From positions 14,975,501-15,039,500 of the forward strand of contig NC_053422.1 of the NCBI RefSeq assembly GCF_016859285.1: a stretch of DNA of 64,000 nucleotides, written 5' to 3'. The notes beneath the pieces were generated by a model. It ran no database searches. It saw nothing but the letters and a program-made list of their open reading frames with translations, and was not told the origin of the DNA. This document shows, in pieces, positions 22,622 to 35,428 of the stretch; within the stretch, counting starts at the first letter, position 1, and each line of letters begins with the position of its first letter. Position numbers and translations under genes: made by a program. Source of the DNA: Xiphias gladius. Lineage: Eukaryota; Chordata; Actinopteri; Istiophoriformes; Xiphiidae.

Positions 22622-24367
22622 TCAGCGGGACATCATCCGCACAAACTCTGAAAATCCAAGAGAGAGGAGTGAGGGGCGGGGAGCTGAGAATGAATGTCTT
22701 TGCCTAAGAGAATCTCATAAAAGCAAAGAGAGTTTCTGTTACCCTCAAAGTCCACCAGACCGTCTCCATTGAGGTCAACATCTCGGAGGATCTCGTTGAT
22801 CTCTCTGTTGGTCACTTGCTCTCCCATCAGCTTCTTCATGGCCTCCCGCAGCTCCGTTAAACTGATCTGGCCGTCACCGTTAGAGTCAAACTGGACATAA
22901 AGAGAGACAGTGAGGATCACATCGCGTCACATCTGAATTCAGTCACATCTTGTTCTTATCAAACTGAACACACCGGGACATTGTGGGAAATGCTTTAGTT
23001 TGCTCTCAGTGCAGCCTGCATTGCAACCTCCGCCACTGGCATAGTAAGTAAGAAATGTTCACATCCTTCGCACTGTGCTGTGGTTCCCAAACTTTTTTTC
23101 TGGCATGACCTCCTTTGGAATACTGAAAAAATTCTACGCCCCCACCCTGACACATAGGCAAGAACACGGGGAAACTGCAGTGCAACCGAGAGGAGGAAAG
23201 TTGAATTTATTGAAATAACACTACAAGAATGTGAATTTAATGTTTCTTTACTAATATTTCTGATTAGTTTCTACGGAAGCCCTAAGAATTTTCCAGTGTT
23301 TGTTGTTGTAATACTCTTTTTCTCACTTTCCCTTTCAGGGCGTCCGTAAGTCTCTGTTGTACAAATAAAAAATAAAAGGTAGCCTTTCTTGAGCTTTCTT
23401 TTTTTCGTTGTTAAAAATCTGTCCATTTTGTGTAGATCTTGCTAAACCCGAAACTTGATTGCCTTGCCTGCACTCTTTTCTCTTTGTTGTTCTCAAATGA
23501 ATCAGATTCGTAGCAGACATTCTGGCTTGTCATAACAGGAAAAGCAGTGGGGGAGTTAATCAAAAAGCGTCTATGCCCCAACAGCCAGCCTTCATGAACA
23601 ACATGTATATCCTGACCTCTTTGAATGCATCTCGTAGTTCTTTGACTCCAATCATGTCTGCTGTCTCTGCCAGCATCTTGGGTCCCATCAGCTCCACAAA
23701 GTCTTCAAAGTCCACTTTACCTCCACCTACAGGACACACACAAAGTTATTTACTACCATGGAGCTGGATGTCAGTCCCCGCTCTCCAGTTAGTAATAATT
23801 TTAATTTAATTTAATTTTAATAAATTATTGTAAATTAAGTGCATTAACAATAAATACAAGTGATTGAATTCTGTATTTATCATGATAAGAAAAATCACCC
23901 ATGTCGTTTTAATAACTTCCACGTAATTTCTGTAGCTAACGTTCTCATTATGTTCTGCTTAGTTCTGTTCTGTTCCTGTTCTTTTTCTTGTTCTTGTTCT
24001 TGTTCTGTTTCTACTTCTGTTCCACTCACAGATCTGCTGGCTGAGCTCGATGAGTTCCATCTCTGTGGGCATGTATCCCATGGTCCTCATACACTCCCCC
24101 AGGTCTTTATGACTGATGTAGCCATCTTTATTCTTATCAAACTCCACAAACGCCTCGCGGAGCTCTGGTAAAAACACACATTCACATGTGTGAGTCAGCT
24201 GTCGTTTTGAGATGCTGTGAGGCAGAAACGCACTGTGGTGTGCTGTGGATAAATCATCTCACCATCAATCTCCTCTGGTCTCAGCTCCCTGTCCTGTCGG
24301 TGGGAGAAGTTTCACACATTAGCCTCTCACTTCATACTACACGAAACCTCTCTCTCTCTCTCTCTGT

Positions 24368-24452
<85 letters not shown>

Positions 24453-27400
24453 ACACACACACACACTAAGGCTGAAAATATTTAGAAAGCTTGTTTGGCA
24501 AAGTAGGGAGAAGTAAACACAGTTGGTCTTAAAGCAACATCATTGCAGAACCACACCTATAACCATCTTAGCAAACTCACACATTGGTCATGACACAGGG
24601 ACACGTTGAACGCGGAGGAAAGGAAACACGAATACAAACATCAAGTGATCAAAACAACACATGAAAATGAATTATGAGTGGGGAGAAATTATTAAACACG
24701 TATTCTCAGTTATTTGCAATCCAATCTCATGAAGTCTGGCCAGTGCTTTAATTTATGAGTTTGGCTTTATATGGTTGAAGTGAGTTAGAGAATGTGTGAG
24801 GTGTTGTACTGTATATTTACATTGTTTTAAAACTGACCACATGTATTATTGTCAGGATTTTATATATATCTATCCTATATATAGGATTCAATATCATTTG
24901 CAAATGTGGAGAAGTGATGGTGATTCTGTGCTGTGTGCCTTTATAGTTGTTCAGTAAGCTGTATTAGATATTAGATGGCATCTCGAAATGAAAAACTGTC
25001 TTAATCTGTATGGATTAAATTGTATACCACAATATGATATATATGACAATTCATGTAGCATAAATCACAAGTGGGAACCAGATTATTTGTGGGTGGTTGC
25101 CAGGCAACAAGCATCTAGAGATTAGGTGATCCGGGAGTTTGAGTTGGTACAGATACCCTTGTTCAGGCACACTTAAATACACATATACTGTATATGCATG
25201 TACTAGATGCACATAGCACTCAAGATCGCCCATACGAAAGCACACGCTCACACAATGGAAGTTGTGATCCAGCACATAGTTAGGATAAGAGCTTTAGAGA
25301 GAAAAAAAAATGCGGGACAAATCCTCTCAGATCCTTGTATTTACTTTGGTTGCTCTGATGAAACCCTGTCCCACATGACTAAACAGACACGCCTGAAGTT
25401 CAAAGCGAATTATAAATGGACATCCTCTAATTTGTTAACAAGTGACTTTACGCTGGGGCACACTGACAACATAGCTGGAGTTCATCCCAGCGAGTCTGAT
25501 ATGAACACAGAGTATGCTGAAAGGAGGTGAAAAAAAAAAAAAAATCTCGTCATATTTAAGGTGTTACATTCCACCTGTAATGTGGGATTATCTCGTCTGT
25601 TTGGGAGATGGAAACCTTTAGACCTACTTTATGGTTTTAGTGAAGTGATATTAGAAAGCAAACCGTTTTACCTTCACCGGGGATGGACTAGGGGATAAAA
25701 ATTAACTTCAGACTGGTACGGGACACCCTGTTTCTCCCACTGTCTCAGCATTGTGAATGGACAACTCTTGCCTTTGTCCACCCATCAGGCACAATGAGGA
25801 CTACAAATCTTCTTTATATTTTTTCCCAGAGCCACAGACACAAACCTGTCTTACTCCGCCGTAAAAGTACCCAGTCTTAGTTCGCTGTGTATCAGTTGTT
25901 TTGGACCAAGTCCATTCAACATTATTTTATATGCGCAGGGAGACGGACCACGTGAGCCTAAGATCAACTGAAATAATAAGGGTACTAAATTGAGATTTTG
26001 ACACAGGTCCTCTGTACGAGACACAGCTTCAAGAGTGCGTAAAAAGGTTCCCGGATCATTAATCATCTTATCATTTGAGTCTATATTGTGCTTTTTTGGT
26101 GCATACATGATTATGAAGGACATCTGCAGTTAATCAAATTACAACAAACTAATGGTCATGCAGTGAACCAAGAGTCTCCAGGGGGCCTTCCTGGGGCCCC
26201 GGGGACACTTTGTGTGTTACTTCGGTATTGGTGCGCTTCAGCCTCGTTGTGAGTATAGCTCCACAAAGCCAATCAATAATTTTCCATGGAAAGGCATGAT
26301 CGACCTCTTTGAGTCTGTAGTGGTGCCACGAGATTTGATCGTCTGACACGGACCAGGGACGTGGTGGGATGACACAGCTGGTGTGGTGGAGAGCAGGAGG
26401 GAGGGTCAGCCACTATGTAAGGATGATGATGAATCGAAAAGAGGGGAAAAAGTTGCACCGGGGGTCGGGTGTGGACACACGTAGTGTATTTTTACATACG
26501 AGTGTCTGAGAAAAGCCCTGTCTAAGGAAGATGCAGGCCGGGCCCACGATGTTGTGCAGCATGTTGCAGTTCTTCACTAGTGCACCGAAAGGATCCTTGA
26601 ATGACTTTTCCTCCACGTCGTTACCCCGGAGGGGCCCCTCCGTTGCCCTCTTTAGAGGCAGATCAGGCTGTTAACACACAACTCTCATTGTCAGTTGCAC
26701 ACTGTCTCCATGACTGATTTCTTCACACATACAACACAATTATATCTTTCAAGGAACAAGGTTAGGACCCTCTCTTTTCTGGTCATGCAAACATTAGATA
26801 GAATGTGTCTGTAAACCTGGATTACATAAACTCCTTATTATTTCAAGGCAATCCACTGACGTCAGATATCATCCTCACTGTGAAAAACTGTCTTGATCTC
26901 AACCTTCTCCTCATGTTTCCATCCTGCTGCAGTCTCACAAGGCTGACACGCACTGAGTTGATTCTGCTAAGTGTCTGGTCTAATGACTGACGTCTTGTGT
27001 CAGTACATAATACTTTTACAGTAAGAAGTTAAATAATGTGTCCTTGATTAAAAATTTTGAATAATGTAGTGAGTGTAGTGAACTTTGATGCAACAAATGC
27101 TGAAGGAGACATTTTATATGAGAAGATTCAAAACAAGCAGTGCAGTAATTTCACCGCATACTTCTGCTTTTTCCTGCTTTTACAAAAATATAAGATGAAT
27201 AAAACTAGTATTCAAAGTATTAAAGTATTTAATATTTAAGGCAGGTTGTTTTAAAAAAGCGCCAAAAGCTAGTAAAGGGACGACTGAGCTTGGACTGCTG
27301 TGCTACACATGCTGTTTCCAAAGGTCAAGAATGAACTTTCATGTTCAAAGTTGCAGAGATGTTTTAGTCAGAGAAAAACCATGCAAATGCAAATAATTAA

Positions 27401-27534
27401 TAATCTATAGCTACAATAAGGAAGTGCGAGCGAAAGCACGAAGCTCCAGTCAGCCAGAGTCTAGCAAAGATGAGAAGAAATGCTCCTACCTTCTTCATGT
27501 TGTCGTTCATTGATGAGTTGGTGCAGTTACCCAT
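22622..27534 (-). CDS. cabp2: CaBP2-like EF-hand protein, short myristoylated isoform, 214 aa
   Basis: Coding exons in transcript order are 27490-27534, 26500-26649, 24263-24293, 24030-24164, 23617-23726, 22743-22890 and 22622-22647, all phase-consistent. The N-terminus [11 protein letters not shown] has a Gly2 myristoylation context and a nearby Cys. Exon 2 carries [14 protein letters not shown], shared by CaBP1/2 short forms. EF1 has loop [12 protein letters not shown], and EF2 is the degenerate, non-binding [16 protein letters not shown] type. EF3 ([12 protein letters not shown]) and EF4 ([12 protein letters not shown]) are canonical. It ends EEFVRMMSR. The direct [13 protein letters not shown] junction, without the NMNL insert of CaBP1/5, favours CaBP2. 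Members of this family tune voltage-gated Cav1 calcium channels in neurons, photoreceptors and hair cells. A polyadenylation signal reads from 22476-22481. Confidence 0.88.
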
Positions 27535-29418
27535 TACAGAACCTCACGTGGTAAACAAGCAATCTCACCCCCCCCCCACTGTCTGACACTGTATTTTATA
27601 TTCTTATTTGTCTGTTGTTGTTTTTTTTGTTGTTTTTTTTTTTTTTCTTCTTCACCTTTTTTCATCTGCTGTGTCTCTTTGGGCTTCAGAGGTCCAGTTC
27701 GGGTTCACGCTCTGAAGTCAGAGGTAACATTTCTGAGTGTCCCATGCTGGTTACTACCAGGTCACATCTGAAACCACAGAGATGGAAACCAGCTCCAATC
27801 CATGCAAGAGCAATCCTGACTGACTCTGCCCATCTCTATACATGATCCAAGGTCAAGTGATGTCACCGAACGAAGCCGTACGAAACCAAAACAACCGCAA
27901 GAAGCTCCGCTACAACCAGTCCACTCGTGTGTCTCTTCACAGCAAGAGCATCATTGTCTCTTTTCTCTTCACACCACGATCAACGCTTTTATCCCCCCCT
28001 CCTCTCTTCCTCTCCTTCCCCTTCAGTTGCTTTCTCTCTCTCTCTCTCTCCTCCCTGCTTTCCTTCTCTCGCTCATTCACGTCACATCAGCATTCAATTG
28101 ACTTCATCCACAGCATGAAGAGTTTTAGGGGGAGAATTAAGAGGGCACCAACAGAGAGGGATTAATCCCTACCATTTTAGATTTAAGAGGAAGATGGGCT
28201 GATGAAAAGAAAAAAAATGGAAAGGGATACAGTAAAGAGATTAAAAGAAGAAAACAAAAAGAAAGAGAACCTGACCTCAACTTGAGTAGTGTATACTTAA
28301 CTTACACTGAATCCAGAAGTGACAATGTAACTATTTGAGTGCAAGTAAAATTTGAACCAAAACTGGAGCTGTATTTCGTAACTGGCTGAAATACAGTTCT
28401 CGCAGCAGCTTGAACAAGCACAAGGAATAAAAAACGAATGCTACAATGTAATCAAAATCTTGATTTCCTGTTTATCTGCCTTTTCTTTGCTAAACATTCG
28501 ACTAGACAAGATCACAGCATAATAATTATATATGTCCAAAAAATGTATAGGTACAGTAAAAAACCGGAACATCAATTTTTCACGTAAAACAAAGATGAAA
28601 CATTTTGTAAAAACAAAAAAAAAAGCTTGTATAAAACAAGAATTAATATTGAAATGTGCACTAATTTAAATCACTGACCCTATAAAACTGGTAGCAGGCA
28701 CTACAGACCATAAGTGGAAATGTGTGGAGAATGAAGATTCAGTACATGTCTTTAAAACATATTTATGTCTTTATACATAGTTTTAAAACCACAACAGATG
28801 GGACTGATTTGCTTGTGAATCACAATTTTTTAAATTTCGTGGGAACTATAGTGCTCACGCTGAAGGAGAAATTTGATTTAAAATCCCCTAGTCAACTGTT
28901 GAGTGCGTGGTTGTCAAACTAAAAACAAGTCTTAGTTTCCTGATTCCTTAAACGTTTCGTAGATACACAGAATTAACCTCTGAGCTGTGAGTTGTAAGTA
29001 TTTTCCATGAAAAACTGGAAATGTTTCAGAGTTTAAATCCTTCAAAACCCTCGCACTAATGAAAAAGTGCCACGAGCGAGCTGTGACGCTTCAGTGAAAG
29101 GAAGCTTATGCAAGACGCTGTGAGACCCGGAGTGTCAGTCGCTTGTGTCAGTCATCTCAGGTCACGCTCAACAGGATGCGAAATCCGAGGTGGGTTGAGC
29201 TCTCGCCGAACTTCCGAGAACTTCCCTTGCCCTCTCACATCCCAGGACTAGTTTGGCCAAGTTGTCTAAAACACTGACGACATTGAAATGAAATGTTGGA
29301 GTTAAGAGTGCAGCGTTAAGTGGTCAGCTGAGCTCGTACAAAGCATCTGTCAACAAATCTCTCCAAGAGCAGATCTGGCATTCTGCTTACTACAGTACAT
29401 CCGTATGGAGAGAACATC

Positions 29419-29470
<52 letters not shown>

Positions 29471-31551
29471 ATGTGTCCAATATCCGATTCTAGCCTCTAA
29501 TGTTGCTTCTCCAAAAATGACACACACTCTTGTATGTAATGTAATAGCTATACACTATAACGTAAAATGGTGAGATACACTAGAGATACACTGACAGGAG
29601 AAATAATATTTGCTGGGTTGTATTTTCGTTTTAATGTGTTGGGAAATAACACAAGTGAATGTCAAAAGCATGTATAGTTGCAATGGTGAAGTTTGTGAGG
29701 GAAATGGGTGTTTAAGTGCCAAATGGTGAAATAGTCAAATGAAATGTTACTTTGCTGCATAATCTGTTTTTAAAATGGACCTTAAAATTCTACTGTACGT
29801 CATCGGTAAATCGCTTTGGACTGCAAAGTGTCTGTCAAATGAATAAATGTAAATAAAAAAAGTTCACTGATGTGGTCATTGTCAGTGAAATGAAAGGGTT
29901 TCTATCAAAAAAAAACAAAAAACCAATTCTCTTCCACTATATATCATTTAGCAGCATTCACCACTAGAGGCCACTTTGGGGAAAGATCTAATAACTAGGT
30001 TTTATCTGACAGCTGCTGCAGTGAAGACGTCAGACAGTAATGATACAACTTCTATTTTTAGCACAACTTCTGGACGTGCTGAGCCTCCAGTGGCTGATGT
30101 GCAGCTTAAGGGCAACCACCGTAAATGAAACTTTACCCGGAAAAAGTTTTCCGCAGGGGCAGACTGTTTGGAAGGAAACAGTCTCAAATTGTGGGTGATC
30201 TAGCCAGCTTGCAGACAAATACGAGTGCTGTCCCTGGGTGTAATAGGACCGTCTTTAATTTATCTGATCCAAAAGCAAGAGATCCAAATGACAGTTGCTC
30301 CCAGCATGCCACAACATATTTCTGCTGCCAGTGACACCGGACATCCACCAGCTCAGTTTTCTGTCCCACATGAGTCCTGCCGCCGAAATTTTGATATTCT
30401 TGAAAAAAAAAAACATTTTAAACTTACCTTAGAATTTTCTATATTCCACAATGACCCCTCAATGAGGTGTGTGGACATAGTATCTTTACGGTATCTTTAA
30501 CACGTGAAAGAAAGCAACATAAACGGACGTAAAGCATTTAGACAGTGGACTAATGCAAACAAACCCTGAACATATTTTAATGTTAAAGAAATCATCTTGT
30601 GCTCATAGAGCATTTTGTTATTGTTTGCACAAATACATTTTGTGATGTTCCCTTGCATAATGAAGATGTACACTCCGTGGACACTTTATTAGGTACACCT
30701 GTACAATCTAATGCAATCCAATACAAATGTTCTGCCATAAATTCTGTATGCAGAATGTTTTCATTGAGGTTTTAATTTATTCATATGTTTTAGCATTGAG
30801 TTCATGGTTAGTGGCGGTGTTGCACTGGACTGCATCATATTCAGAGGTATTTCTATAGTATTGTACCTACTCATGTATGTAATTAAGAGATATACCTCTC
30901 AATAAAATGTGGCCCAGTACAACACTAACTTTAACTATCTTCTCACTAATAAACATAAAATTATATTTACTCGTTTCCCACAATGTCCACAGAAACTGAA
31001 CATTATAAACTTCCGAAAAGTAGACTTTATAGCTGAGCTGTTTTGTCGAATTTCACCAGACTGTACAGGTGTACCTAATAAAGTGGCCACTGAGTGTATT
31101 TTCTGCATAATTAAGTGTATATCTCATCGCCACATATTTAACAGTGAATCACAAACCGCAAAGTCCAAAATGTATTCAACTTCGGACTCAGTTTTTGAAG
31201 TATGAAAAAAACAACTCATCAGTCACCTATTAGCAATACAAAACATTTCTACGAGCATCAGTCAGACTAGTTATATCAGTGAAGAGCTATCAACTCCGTA
31301 CAACACAACTCAACGCAACGCAACGCAACACAACACAACACACCTTTATCAATCAAGTGAACTGTATCTTTCTTTGAGCTCCTTCATCATCCACCTCGAT
31401 GACTGTGCCTTCAACAAAACTGACACCAGCAACTGCATGAATAACCCATGACTCAACCAACACCAAGAAGCCTGATTAATTACCAGGTTGATTCTCTCTC
31501 GCTGAGGGTTTCAATTAATCGTGGAAATGAGATGCTGTTGGTACATGTGTC

Positions 31552-31617
<66 letters not shown>

Positions 31618-31859
31618 CTTATGTTGCTGGCTTTCTTTTTTAATTACCTTTCAATTGATTGTCTTAAGCTATCAGCATTGAATGACAGTCACACTGGCAG
31701 CCGTAGGTTAATTTTATCACACACACACTTTCGACAGTAACCCTGCGTTGTTTATGTGTGCTTTAGCTTGTGTGTATGTGATGGGCAACAGCTAGGTAAT
31801 GTGACTCTGTCCTTTGTCTTGGACTCAGCGTACTGTTGTGCCTTTTATGATGAACTTGG

Positions 31860-31922
<63 letters not shown>

Positions 31923-34900
31923 TGTGAGAGCAGGTAAACCAGTAAATATATCATGTACTGATCTGGTATCAGATCAGCTGGTGTCCAGTAACAAGAGCTG
32001 TCAATCAGAGAAAAACTAGAGGAGGCAGGATAGATGGAGAGTGGGGAAAAAAGGGAAGGAAGGAAGGAATTAGGCAGTGGTGGAAGAATTATTTAGATCT
32101 TATACTCAAGTAAAAGCAGAAATATAGCAATGTAAAAAATACACCATTACAAGTTACAAGTCCTGCATTCAAACTCTTACCCAGGGAAAAGCACAGAAGT
32201 ATTATCAACAAAACGAATAACACTCAGTTATTTTAGCCACTTTATATAATATTGGGTTATTTGATCAATAAAAAAAGTATCATATTTCATTTGTTGATCA
32301 TAGGTTTTGGCTCTAAAATATTTATCTTCAAAGTGTACAGTTGTCAAATACATGTACTGAAGTAAAAAGTTCAATATTTCCCAGTGAAATGTAGCGGAGT
32401 AGAAGTATAAATTAGCATGAAATAGAAATGCTCAAGTAAAGAAGAAGTATCTCAAATTGTACTTAAGTATAGTACCTGAGTAAATGTACTTAGTTACTAC
32501 CACTGCAGACAGGAAGGAGAGAGTCCTAAAACCTTCGATTGCTTGGTTTTGTGATAACGCTTTATTTTCAGGTATGTAATTATTGGATTTCCTTGATAGG
32601 GAATCAATTTGATACAGATTACAAGTAAGGCACACTTTGGCTCATTTCCAATTAATCACTTCCAACTAAAAGCGAAAGTGAAAAGTGAAGTGAAATCCCC
32701 AGGAAATCAAACAATACTTCCTTTTTACTTCCTTTCACTTAAGAAGTAAGCAGCAGTTTCACAATTTAGAAATACTCCATTACAAGGAAAAGACTTTATG
32801 CAGATTATTATTTGATATATTATATTATTGGATTACTATTATTCATGCATTAACGTGAAAGCAGCATTTTAATGAGCTGCAGTGAATTTTAAGTATCTTA
32901 TATAGTTTTGGGCATTTTCATCTATAGCAATGATATTTTATAAAATGATGAGAGGTTCTGTATGAAAAAATCTGTAAACTAACTAGTAGAAGTACAAAGA
33001 GTATGGATATCTTTAAATATACGTAGTAGGAAGTTATTATGAAATACTCAGAAAAATTAAAGACCCATTAAAGTGTTTCCAATTTAGTTATGATGTAATG
33101 TTTGCATCTTGTTTGTGTGAGTCTTTCTGCAAGCTCCGTCTGTTTCAGTTCAGCTCAGTGTGGGGGCCGAGGATCTGTGGGAATACCACATGTTCACTGG
33201 CCGTGACTTGCCTGTTACACACAAGCGTCACGCCATAATGCACCAGTTGTCAAAGTGAGGTTCAGGGACCCCGAGGGACCCTGCAGTGAAAGGAGAAGGT
33301 CTCCCCCATGTCCAGGCTCTGTTGACTCAGTCCTCTCTCCAACTCACTCAGACGTTCTCTCTTATTTTGGATCACTTGCATAACCTTTGACATCGCTTTT
33401 ATTTGCCTCTCTTTTTATATTGATATCCTGTTTCTAACCTCAGGTTCAATAATCATCACCCCCTTCAGAGTTTACTGATGTGTTTGGGTGGATGAGACTC
33501 TTTCTTAATGTGAGGAAAAAAAAAAAAATCCAGTCACTCGGCAGCAGGAGGCGAGTGGGCTTTTAACTTCTGTGTAATCTCTTTTAATTGTATTTTCATA
33601 CACACAAACCCACCACTTTCTTACACTACAATGTCTAATCCTGGGGTGATGGATGCTGTAATGGTGTAGCCTACCGTGCCGTGTCGTGTGTCACCGTTTG
33701 CCATGTGAGTGACGGGATGTGTTTTGATACCGAGCTGATACAATGGCTGCAATGATACGGTGTCCACCAGATCCCTGGCTGGCTATGGCAGTATATATTA
33801 CGGATTACACTTAATGTTTTCCAAAGTAAAGGAGCTTAAATCCTCCCAAACACACGCTATCTCCATCCTCTGCTTTAGCCCTATAGTGCTTTGCAGCTCC
33901 TGCCATTTCCAGAAGGAGCTGGGGTTAAATGGTTAATGTCTGTGTTGCTGTGCTGAATTTAACTTTATGCCCTTCTTCCATACGAGGTCAAAGAGGTCAG
34001 GGGTGTGAGAGAGATGGCTGTTTACAAAACTGGCGCTCAGTCAGGCTTTAAATTTCAATTGGAGGCTTGGGGTTTCAATCAAGCCAATGGCGAGACATTC
34101 AGTCAGCTGGACAACCTGATGCCACATGAGTGTCAGACACACACCTACTATCATACATACACAAAAGCATGCACCATGCAGAGACACACACACACACACA
34201 CATATGAACGCACGAGTCGCACATACTGACGACTCCTACCTGGCCAAACATGGAGCCCACTATGGGCAGCAGGTCGATGGGCTCCACCACCTTCTCTTTC
34301 TCCTTCTCTCTCCTCCTTGTTCCCTCCATCATCTCCTCCAGCTTCCCCTCCAGCGCCGTTCTGTCCTCAGCAGCCGCCGCTGTCATCGTTTGGGGGATCT
34401 GACCGGATTTGTGATGGCAAGGGGGCTGAGGGGGACCAGTTTCAACTTCTCCACTACCCGCTCCCTGCTTGCTGGTTCGCTTCTTCTGCTTTTCCACCTT
34501 CCTCTTGATGGCGGCCTGCACCTGAGCGGGTGGGGGCAGAGGGGTCGAGGAGATGACACTTGTGGAGTGTGTTGAGCCTCATATACATCATAATAACATC
34601 AACACTAATGCACACACCATATATTTTTAACATATTTAGTCATGTACATAAATGCAAAATGCAGTGTTGAGTGGTTCACATGTCTTCCTATAAAGACTGC
34701 ATTTGTCTACTTAGAAATTCACTGTGTTAATCAAAACATGTGGCCTTTTTGAAATCTCATTCTCTTACTGTCTTTCATTTCAAAGCACATCATGATATCT
34801 GATCTAGGACGGTGTTATATGAATAAACTTTAGTGTAAAAACGCCAAAAACAGAGCAACGTTTCATGGAGTAAGAAAAACAGTCATGCATTAAGCTTTGT

Positions 34901-35189
34901 GCAATAAATTTTTTTAGATGTCTTAATGGGTTTCTATTAGCTTAAGACATAAGAAGTTTTCTCAACCCATAAAGGAGCACTTCCGGTAATTAATTTCTCT
35001 CAAAACTTAAATTTGCCAAATATGAAGCCACCTGTTTTTCACTAGAAAGCAACGTTTCATCGGTTACATCAATTAGACTATATTACTGGTTTACAGTTAT
35101 CTTTAAATCACCACATTTTTTAACTGAGTTTAGTGGAACACCATCATAAACTCATACACTATTGCACATGTATCTTTGTGTGCATACAG

Positions 35190-35227
<38 letters not shown>

Positions 35228-35428
35228 ACACAGAAAAGCATAAGAAAATTTGTTTATAAAGACAGGACAGCCTGACAGGGAAGACTGCACATATAACACA
35301 TGTACAGTATACATCTATACAAATATATATGTAAAGACACACACCTGTTTTGCGCTCCTCTCCGGTGGTGCGCTCATCCCTCCAGCACCGCCTCCTCCGG
35401 CAAACGGCTCTCGAATGATCATGAACAT
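22622..35428 (-). CDS. cabp2: CaBP2-like gene, long caldendrin-like isoform, 271 aa
   Basis: Two further exons lie far upstream: 35345-35428 and 34240-34521. Together they encode 122 residues and join in phase 0 to the shared exon at 24293, skipping the MGNC and GPACIF exons. The first encodes [19 protein letters not shown], with a second possible start at 35422. The next is highly basic and Pro/Ala-rich ([15 protein letters not shown]), with a charged helix ([20 protein letters not shown]). It ends [15 protein letters not shown] before [16 protein letters not shown]. Caldendrin has RPMLSSAFGQ before DRSLRPEEIEELREAF at the same junction, which is strong support for an alternative promoter isoform. 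No myristoylation signal is present in this form, so it should be more cytosolic or cytoskeletal. Microsatellites and MITE-like repeats fill the roughly 10-kb intron. Confidence 0.75.
22925..23120 (+). repeat. Duplicated segment A (copy 2), in a cabp2 intron
   Basis: This is the partner of 20585-20775. It lies in the intron between exons 22743-22890 and 23617-23726 and begins only about 35 bases upstream, in transcript terms, of the EF3-EF4 exon acceptor. Confidence 0.7.
24349..24472. repeat. (TC)n-(CA)n microsatellite
   Basis: A short TC run leads into an almost pure CA tract of about 80 bases from 24370, then a further CACACA block. It lies in the cabp2 intron just upstream of the small 31-bp exon. 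Confidence 0.95.
24665..24900 (+). repeat. Duplicated segment B (copy 2), in a cabp2 intron
   Basis: This is the partner of 20785-21260 without the SINE-like insertion. Together with 22925-23120 it brackets three cabp2 exons (23617-23726, 24030-24164 and 24263-24293). Confidence 0.6.
29421..29469. repeat. (GT)n microsatellite
   Basis: A pure GT tract of about 49 bases in the cabp2 intron. Confidence 0.95.
29801..29850 (+). repeat. 3' tail of a dispersed repeat
   Basis: The words AAATCGCTTTGGACTGCAAA, GTGTCTGTCAAATGAATAAA and TGTAAAT match the common vertebrate/fish tail GTCGCTTTGGATAAAAGCG-TCTGCTAAATG. It is only a short tail and the body of the element is not recognised. Confidence 0.4.
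30668..31100. mobile_element. Non-autonomous DNA transposon with full terminal inverted repeats
   Basis: The left end reads GTGGACACTTTATTAGGTAC then ACCTGTACA. The right end (31062-31100) is the near-exact reverse complement (TGTACAGGTGTACCTAATAA then AGTGGCCACTGAGTG). Both ends are present about 430 bp apart with no long ORF between. This is a whole MITE-like copy of a familiar teleost repeat. The superfamily was not assigned. Confidence 0.75.
31300..31342. repeat. Degenerate (CAACA/CAACG)n pentanucleotide repeat
   Basis: A short imperfect tandem of CAACR-type pentamers in the cabp2 intron. Confidence 0.8.
31555..31615. repeat. (CA)n microsatellite
   Basis: A pure CA tract of about 60 bases. 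A GT tract of almost the same length follows at 31864, making a long inverted pair. Confidence 0.95.
31864..31920. repeat. (GT)n microsatellite
   Basis: A pure GT tract of about 57 bases on the plus strand. It is complementary to the CA tract 250 bases to its left. Confidence 0.95.
32076..32507 (+). mobile_element. Whole non-autonomous element, CAGTGGTGGAAG type (copy 2)
   Basis: It starts GCAGTGGTGGAAGAATTA and ends GTTACTACCACTGCAG, so its ends are inverted repeats. The interior has the same word order as the truncated copy at 5309 (AAGTAAAAG, CCATTACAAG, CCTGCATTC, GTACTTAAGTA). There is no coding capacity. A third, much more diverged relative may begin near 32745. Confidence 0.65.

Larger units (their letters stand above)
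27535..34239. other. Large cabp2 intron / internal promoter region
   Basis: No coding exon is seen between the MGNC exon and the long-isoform exon. The promoter of the short isoform should lie just above 27534. A T-rich run (27611-27650) and a TC-rich run (27960-28080) occur there. Listed repeats at 29421, 29801, 30668, 31300, 31555, 31864 and 32076 account for much of the rest. Confidence 0.5.

Noticed and set aside
24186-24485. ORF with a long His-Thr run (also 31448-31681 and 31756-32019)
   Set aside because: Translation of CA/GT microsatellites.
25290-26123. ORFs in the cabp2 intron (25207-25530 and 25851-26123)
   Set aside because: Neither fits the CaBP exon chain, and neither shows a family I recognise. 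They may belong to an old repeat, but this cannot be supported.
27611-28120. T-rich and TC-rich ORFs upstream of the MGNC exon
   Set aside because: Low-complexity promoter/intron sequence on the strand opposite to the gene.
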